From Peptoniphilus sp. (GTDB lineage Bacteria > Bacillota > Clostridia > Tissierellales > Peptoniphilaceae), in the NCBI GenBank assembly GCA_029983555.1, contig JASBZH010000013.1, forward strand, positions 1-25,016: a stretch of 25,016 bases of DNA, in the 5' to 3' direction. The translations under genes and the position numbers were made by a program. Under the pieces are notes generated by a model that ran no database searches, had not been told where the DNA came from, and saw nothing but the letters and a program-made list of their open reading frames with translations. Position 1 is the stretch's first letter. Every line of letters starts with the position of its first letter. Of this stretch, positions 22,467-25,016 are shown piece after piece.

Positions 22467-23165
22467 CTAACCTCTTTCCTTTTTGACCACATTCATGAAT
22501 AGTTCTTCTAGATTAGCTTTAGGATCTATAATATTTTGATATTTCAATTTACCATTGCTAATAATCCCAATGTGATCTGCCATCTGCTCAACTTCACTAA
22601 GAATATGACTTGACAATATCACTGTCATGCCCTTTTTAGGGAAACTTTTAATTAAATTTCTAAGTTCTTCAATACCTAAAGGGTCTAATCCATTAGTGGG
22701 TTCATCTAGTATCAAAAGCTTAGGATTATTTAATAGAGCAATCGCTATGCCGAGTCTTTGTTTCATTCCCATAGAAAATTGACCGCTTCTCTTTTTTCCA
22801 GTATTTTTTAAATCTACTATATTTAAAACCTCATCAATTTTAGAATCAGGTAGTCCCAATAATAAGGTTCTTACTTTTAAATTTTCTCTAGCACTTAAAT
22901 TTTCATATAAAGGTGGGTTTTCTATCAAAGCTCCTATATCTGATAAATCACTACGACTCCAATGATGACCTTCAAATAAAATTTCTCCTGATGATTTATG
23001 AAGCATTCCAGTAATCATTTTTAAAGTTGTCGACTTACCAGCTCCATTTGGACCAAGTAGTCCATATACTGAATTTTCCTTAATTTTTAATGATACATCA
23101 TCTACAGCTTTTTGGTTTCCAAATACTTTTGTTAAATTTTTTGTTTCTAAAATATATTTATCCAT
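22467..23165 (-). CDS. LanF-like ABC ATPase of module B
   Basis: A 232-residue ATPase, the usual LanF length. Walker A GPNGAGKST (38-46), signature FSMGMKQRLG (130-139), Walker B LLILDEPTNGLDP (150-162) and His187 are intact. As in module A the Q-loop Gln is Glu (GALIENPPLY, Glu82), the E-loop of lantibiotic immunity ATPases. The ATG follows AGGAGG by 5 bases. It is the first gene of the F-E-G operon; the promoter upstream carries repeated TTTAAG/CTTAAG boxes that could bind the module B regulator. Confidence 0.93.
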   Translation of the reverse strand: MDKYILETKNLTKVFGNQKAVDDVSLKIKENSVYGLLGPNGAGKSTTLKMITGMLHKSSGEILFEGHHWSRSDLSDIGALIENPPLYENLSARENLKVRTLLLGLPDSKIDEVLNIVDLKNTGKKRSGQFSMGMKQRLGIAIALLNNPKLLILDEPTNGLDPLGIEELRNLIKSFPKKGMTVILSSHILSEVEQMADHIGIISNGKLKYQNIIDPKANLEELFMNVVKKERG

Positions 23166-23189
23166 AAAAACCTCCTCTTTCTTAAAGAG

Positions 23190-23235
23190 AGTATAAGATA
23201 TAAGTTTAAGGATTTCTTAAGGAAAATACTTAAAT
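23190..23235 (-). promoter_or_regulatory. Promoter of the module B ABC operon with repeated regulator boxes
   Basis: Minus strand: TATACT (23190-23195) as -10 without a usable -35. Upstream are three related boxes: ATTTAAGT (23228-23235), CCTTAAGA (23215-23222) and CCTTAAAC (23204-23211). The last two are exactly 11 bases apart, one helical turn, as expected for tandem binding of an OmpR-type regulator on one DNA face. Binding is inferred. Confidence 0.55.
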
Positions 23236-23297
23236 AATTTCTAGAGAAGTCATATTAAAATTTATAGATTCTCTACATACAAGGTTCCTATATCTGT

Positions 23298-23495
23298 CTT
23301 GTCTTTACATCTTATTATTTCTAATATTTATTTTTTCCTCATAGTATATTTAAAAAAATATGGCTTTTAGAATTTATCTACAAATCCTAAAAGCCACCAA
23401 TTTCAACACTTTTATATATTATTATCTTATTTTCTTGTCATCAATACTACTGTCTCAACATGGCAAGAGTCGACAGTATTGACAATATTGAAGAT
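23298..23495 (-). repeat. rlmD 3'-end-like repeat, copy B, with duplicated terminator and flank
   Basis: On the minus strand an open stretch of 22 codons ends SCHVETVVLMTRK-stop at 23427. The codons align one-to-one with the gene end at 24931 (NTVDSCHVE versus HTAHSSHVE), with differences mostly conservative. The similarity continues past the stop through the terminator and about 50 bases more, to near 23298 (partner 24800-24990). It has no start codon, and an in-frame TAA at 23496-23498 cuts it off. The remaining bases to 23741 hold no gene; short plus-strand frames such as MWKHRHIQQKALFVLGKLDI (from about 23514) look like relics. Confidence 0.7.
23350..23395 (-). terminator. rlmD-type terminator, copy B
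   Basis: GGCTTTTAG / CTAAAAGCC (perfect 9 bp, extended by ATTT/AAAT after a mismatch) followed on the minus strand by ATATTTTTTT. It is nearly identical to 24853-24899. It ends transcripts arriving from the MerR cassette before the module B promoter. Confidence 0.8.
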
Positions 23496-23718
23496 TTATA
23501 GAAATCTTAGTATGTGGAAACATAGACATATACAACAGAAAGCCCTTTTTGTACTGGGAAAATTAGATATTCGAAATATATCTAAAACCTTCATATACTA
23601 ATATCTATAACAACAATTTATACGATCATCTACTGATTCACACAAATGAATAACCTTAAAGAATTACAATCTAAAGAACTCGTAAGTTTGGCTTTCTATT
23701 AGGTAGACAAAGTACCTG

Positions 23719-23737
23719 CAAAAGCAAGTGGTTGCTT
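23719..23737 (-). terminator. Terminator after the MerR gene
   Basis: AAAGCAA / TTGCTTT stem with a four-base loop, immediately downstream of the stop at 23742. The T-run after it on the minus strand is short. Confidence 0.6.
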
Positions 23738-23741
23738 TCCT

Positions 23742-24593
23742 TTATTTATTTTTTATATTTAAATATATTTCGTTTGCCTTTAGTAATTTCTTATAATACT
23801 TGTCATAACTTTTGCTAAATTTTCTAATAAGGGGAATTGCTAATTCATAATATTGATTTTCTTTCATAAAATTTTGTAACTTATCTTGAATCTGTTTCAT
23901 CATGCTATTTTGATACTCTTCACTATTTTTATACGTTTCATATTGCAAAATTAGATCTTCGTTATCCCTAATCCATTTTTCTGCTTTTTCAATAGTATCA
24001 AATTTAGCCTGATTTACATCCTTTAAAGTTTTCAAATCAATAGCTGTACTAATTTTCTCAACATAGTACTTCTCTTTATCAGTCAAGGTAAAAGAAGGAA
24101 GCTGATCCAAATAATCTACATATTTATAAAATGCCTCCTTACCATCTTCTTCTAAAGGTTCATTAAAAAATGGTTGATAAGCTGCAAATAACATTTGGCC
24201 TATGTATCCTGGAAAGGCAATCTCTAACTTTTCATAGATAGTTTCCTCTGCCTCAATTAATAAAATTTTCTCTTTAATAAGTTCATTATTTTTACCTTTC
24301 ACAATTAGCTCCAGTACTTCTTTCCTTTTTTCATCAACCTCCAATTGATGTTGTTTTTTTCTTAAAACCGAAGATAACACATTCTCATCCGATGATAGAC
24401 ACTGTTCAATATCTGTAATGCCAATGCCTAGTTTCCTAAGCAGTGATATTTTTTTCAGAATCACCAATTCCCTGTTACTATAGTCTCTATAACCATTTTC
24501 GGTTTTGCGAGGATTGATAAGCCCTTTTTCTTCATAATATTCTATTGCTTTCCTCGTTAAACCTGTGATTTTTTGAATTTCACTTCTTAACAT
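23742..24593 (-). CDS. MerR-family transcriptional activator with a large effector domain
   Basis: A 283-residue regulator. The N-terminal MerR winged helix is clear: MLRSEIQKITGLTRKAIEYY, EKGLINPRKTENGYRDYS, then LVILKKISLLRKLGIGITDI. A dimer helix follows (about 80-110), then about 170 residues of effector domain (AFPGYIGQMLFAAYQPFFNEP and a helical tail), longer than in metal-sensing MerR proteins, so drug or small-molecule sensing is more likely; no metal-binding Cys cluster is visible. The ATG at 24593 has GGAGG six bases upstream; the frame to 24644 runs through the promoter. It is the only gene of its cassette, so it may control itself or distant genes. Confidence 0.88.
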   Translation of the reverse strand: MLRSEIQKITGLTRKAIEYYEEKGLINPRKTENGYRDYSNRELVILKKISLLRKLGIGITDIEQCLSSDENVLSSVLRKKQHQLEVDEKRKEVLELIVKGKNNELIKEKILLIEAEETIYEKLEIAFPGYIGQMLFAAYQPFFNEPLEEDGKEAFYKYVDYLDQLPSFTLTDKEKYYVEKISTAIDLKTLKDVNQAKFDTIEKAEKWIRDNEDLILQYETYKNSEEYQNSMMKQIQDKLQNFMKENQYYELAIPLIRKFSKSYDKYYKKLLKANEIYLNIKNK

Positions 24594-24613
24594 TTTCATC
24601 CTCCTTTGATTAA

Positions 24614-24644
24614 AGGATAGCACTGTCCCTAACGGACAGGTCAA
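24614..24644 (-). promoter_or_regulatory. MerR-type promoter with 19-bp spacer and dyad
   Basis: Minus strand: -35 TTGACC (24639-24644), a 19-base spacer and -10 TATCCT (24614-24619). In the spacer lies the perfect dyad CTGTCC-GTTAG-GGACAG (24623-24639). An overlong spacer with an internal dyad is the hallmark of MerR-activated promoters, where the protein untwists DNA to realign the boxes. It lies directly before the MerR gene, so it is autoregulatory. Confidence 0.85.
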
Positions 24645-24852
24645 GTCAAGTATTAATGTCTTTTTTCTAATAACTTTTATTTCAGAACCTTTATTTATTA
24701 GTAAATCTATTATCCGTTTTATTACATTAGTATTGCATACATAAGGTATTTCGTAAATTATAATTATCTTGTCAGTTTGTTCAGTTCAATAATATCTATC
24801 CTGTCTACACGCCTTAGTAATTTTTCTTATGGCTATTTTCCCTCAAAGGTAA

Positions 24853-24899
24853 TTTAAAAAAATATGACTTTTAGAATTTATCTACAAATCCTAAAAGCC
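24853..24899 (-). terminator. Terminator of the right-edge methyltransferase gene (copy A)
   Basis: GACTTTTAG / CTAAAAGCC stem (one mismatch) followed on the minus strand by ATATTTTTTT. It lies about 32 bases after the stop codon at 24931. The preceding bases 24660-24852 hold no gene; their right part is similar to 23298-23350. Confidence 0.75.
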
Positions 24900-24930
24900 A
24901 CCAATTTCAACACCTTTATCGGTTGTTCTC

Positions 24931-25016
24931 TTATTTTCTTGACATCAATACTACAGTCTCCACATGGCTTGAGTGCGCTGTATGGATCACATTTGGTATG
25001 TTTTCAAAATCTTCGC
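24931..25016 (-). CDS. C-terminus of a probable RlmD/RumA-type 23S rRNA uracil-5-methyltransferase (partial)
   Basis: The last 27 codons of a gene that continues beyond the right edge: EDFENIPNVIHTAHSSHVET then VVLMSRK-stop. The ending HVETVVLM(S/L)R is the conserved C-terminal motif of TrmA/RlmD-family RNA uracil methyltransferases, whose catalytic Cys and Glu would lie outside or at this HVE motif. The 3' end of rumA/rlmD genes is a known integration site of integrative elements in Firmicutes. The residues before HVE are not the usual DMFPHT, so another methyltransferase with the same ending cannot be excluded. Confidence 0.6.
   Translation of the reverse strand, partial: EDFENIPNVIHTAHSSHVETVVLMSRK

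Noticed and set aside
10137..25016. Intact integrase, transposase or insertion sequence driving the cassettes
   Set aside because: No tyrosine or serine recombinase motif, no DDE transposase and no terminal inverted repeats were found. Only the att-like repeats remain.
1..25016. CRISPR array, tRNA or riboswitch
   Set aside because: No regularly spaced repeats, cloverleaf sequences or known aptamer cores were seen in the intergenic regions.

Overview
The window is AT-rich DNA (roughly 70% A+T by eye) from a low-GC Gram-positive bacterium. Strong Shine-Dalgarno sites (AGGAGG), the HxlR, Xre, TetR and MerR regulators, and the LanFEG-type and ABC-F proteins suggest a Bacillota anaerobe, perhaps of the Anaerococcus/Peptoniphilus group. 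The genus is an inference from style only. Nearly all genes lie on the minus strand; the exceptions are one NAD(P)-binding protein (638-1267) and one ABC operon (15901-18280). No tRNA, rRNA, CRISPR array, intact insertion sequence or integrase was found.

Left part (1-10.1 kb): small stress and accessory genes. An HxlR regulator is divergent from a Rossmann-fold protein. Then come a GrpB-like protein, a GNAT acetyltransferase broken by one in-frame TGA, an Xre regulator with an unknown partner gene, a 2-hydroxyacid dehydrogenase coupled to a small membrane protein, and an ABC-F protein. The ABC-F gene is preceded by a 10-codon leader ORF and a hairpin, which looks like ribosome-mediated attenuation. 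A TetR regulator overlaps a two-part membrane protein (C-terminal DUF2871), and its own promoter has a perfect palindrome in the spacer. An ATP-cone protein and a SAM methyltransferase close this part.

Right part (10.1-25 kb): an accretion locus. A short sequence encoding the C-terminus ...HVETVVLMSRK-stop occurs on the minus strand at the right edge (24931-25016, probably the 3' end of an RlmD/RumA-type RNA uracil methyltransferase). Degraded copies in the same orientation lie at 23427-23495, 13672-13713 and 10137-10166. They divide the region into three cassettes. Cassette 1 (23.5-24.9 kb) holds one MerR regulator with a classical 19-bp-spacer MerR promoter. Cassette 2 (13.7-23.4 kb) holds two complete lantibiotic-immunity-type modules, each with a two-component system and a LanF-E-G-like transporter whose ATPase carries the 'E-loop'. 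Cassette 3 (10.2-13.7 kb) is decaying: an ABC ATPase with one in-frame stop, a permease stub, small membrane-protein genes and coding relics.

How the parts may work together: each sensor kinase probably detects a cationic or lanthionine peptide and its response regulator switches on the adjacent LanFEG pump. The MerR protein and the ABC-F gene would add drug sensing and ribosome protection. No lantibiotic structural or modification gene is visible, so the modules look like orphan immunity (defence against competitors) collected at one chromosomal site.
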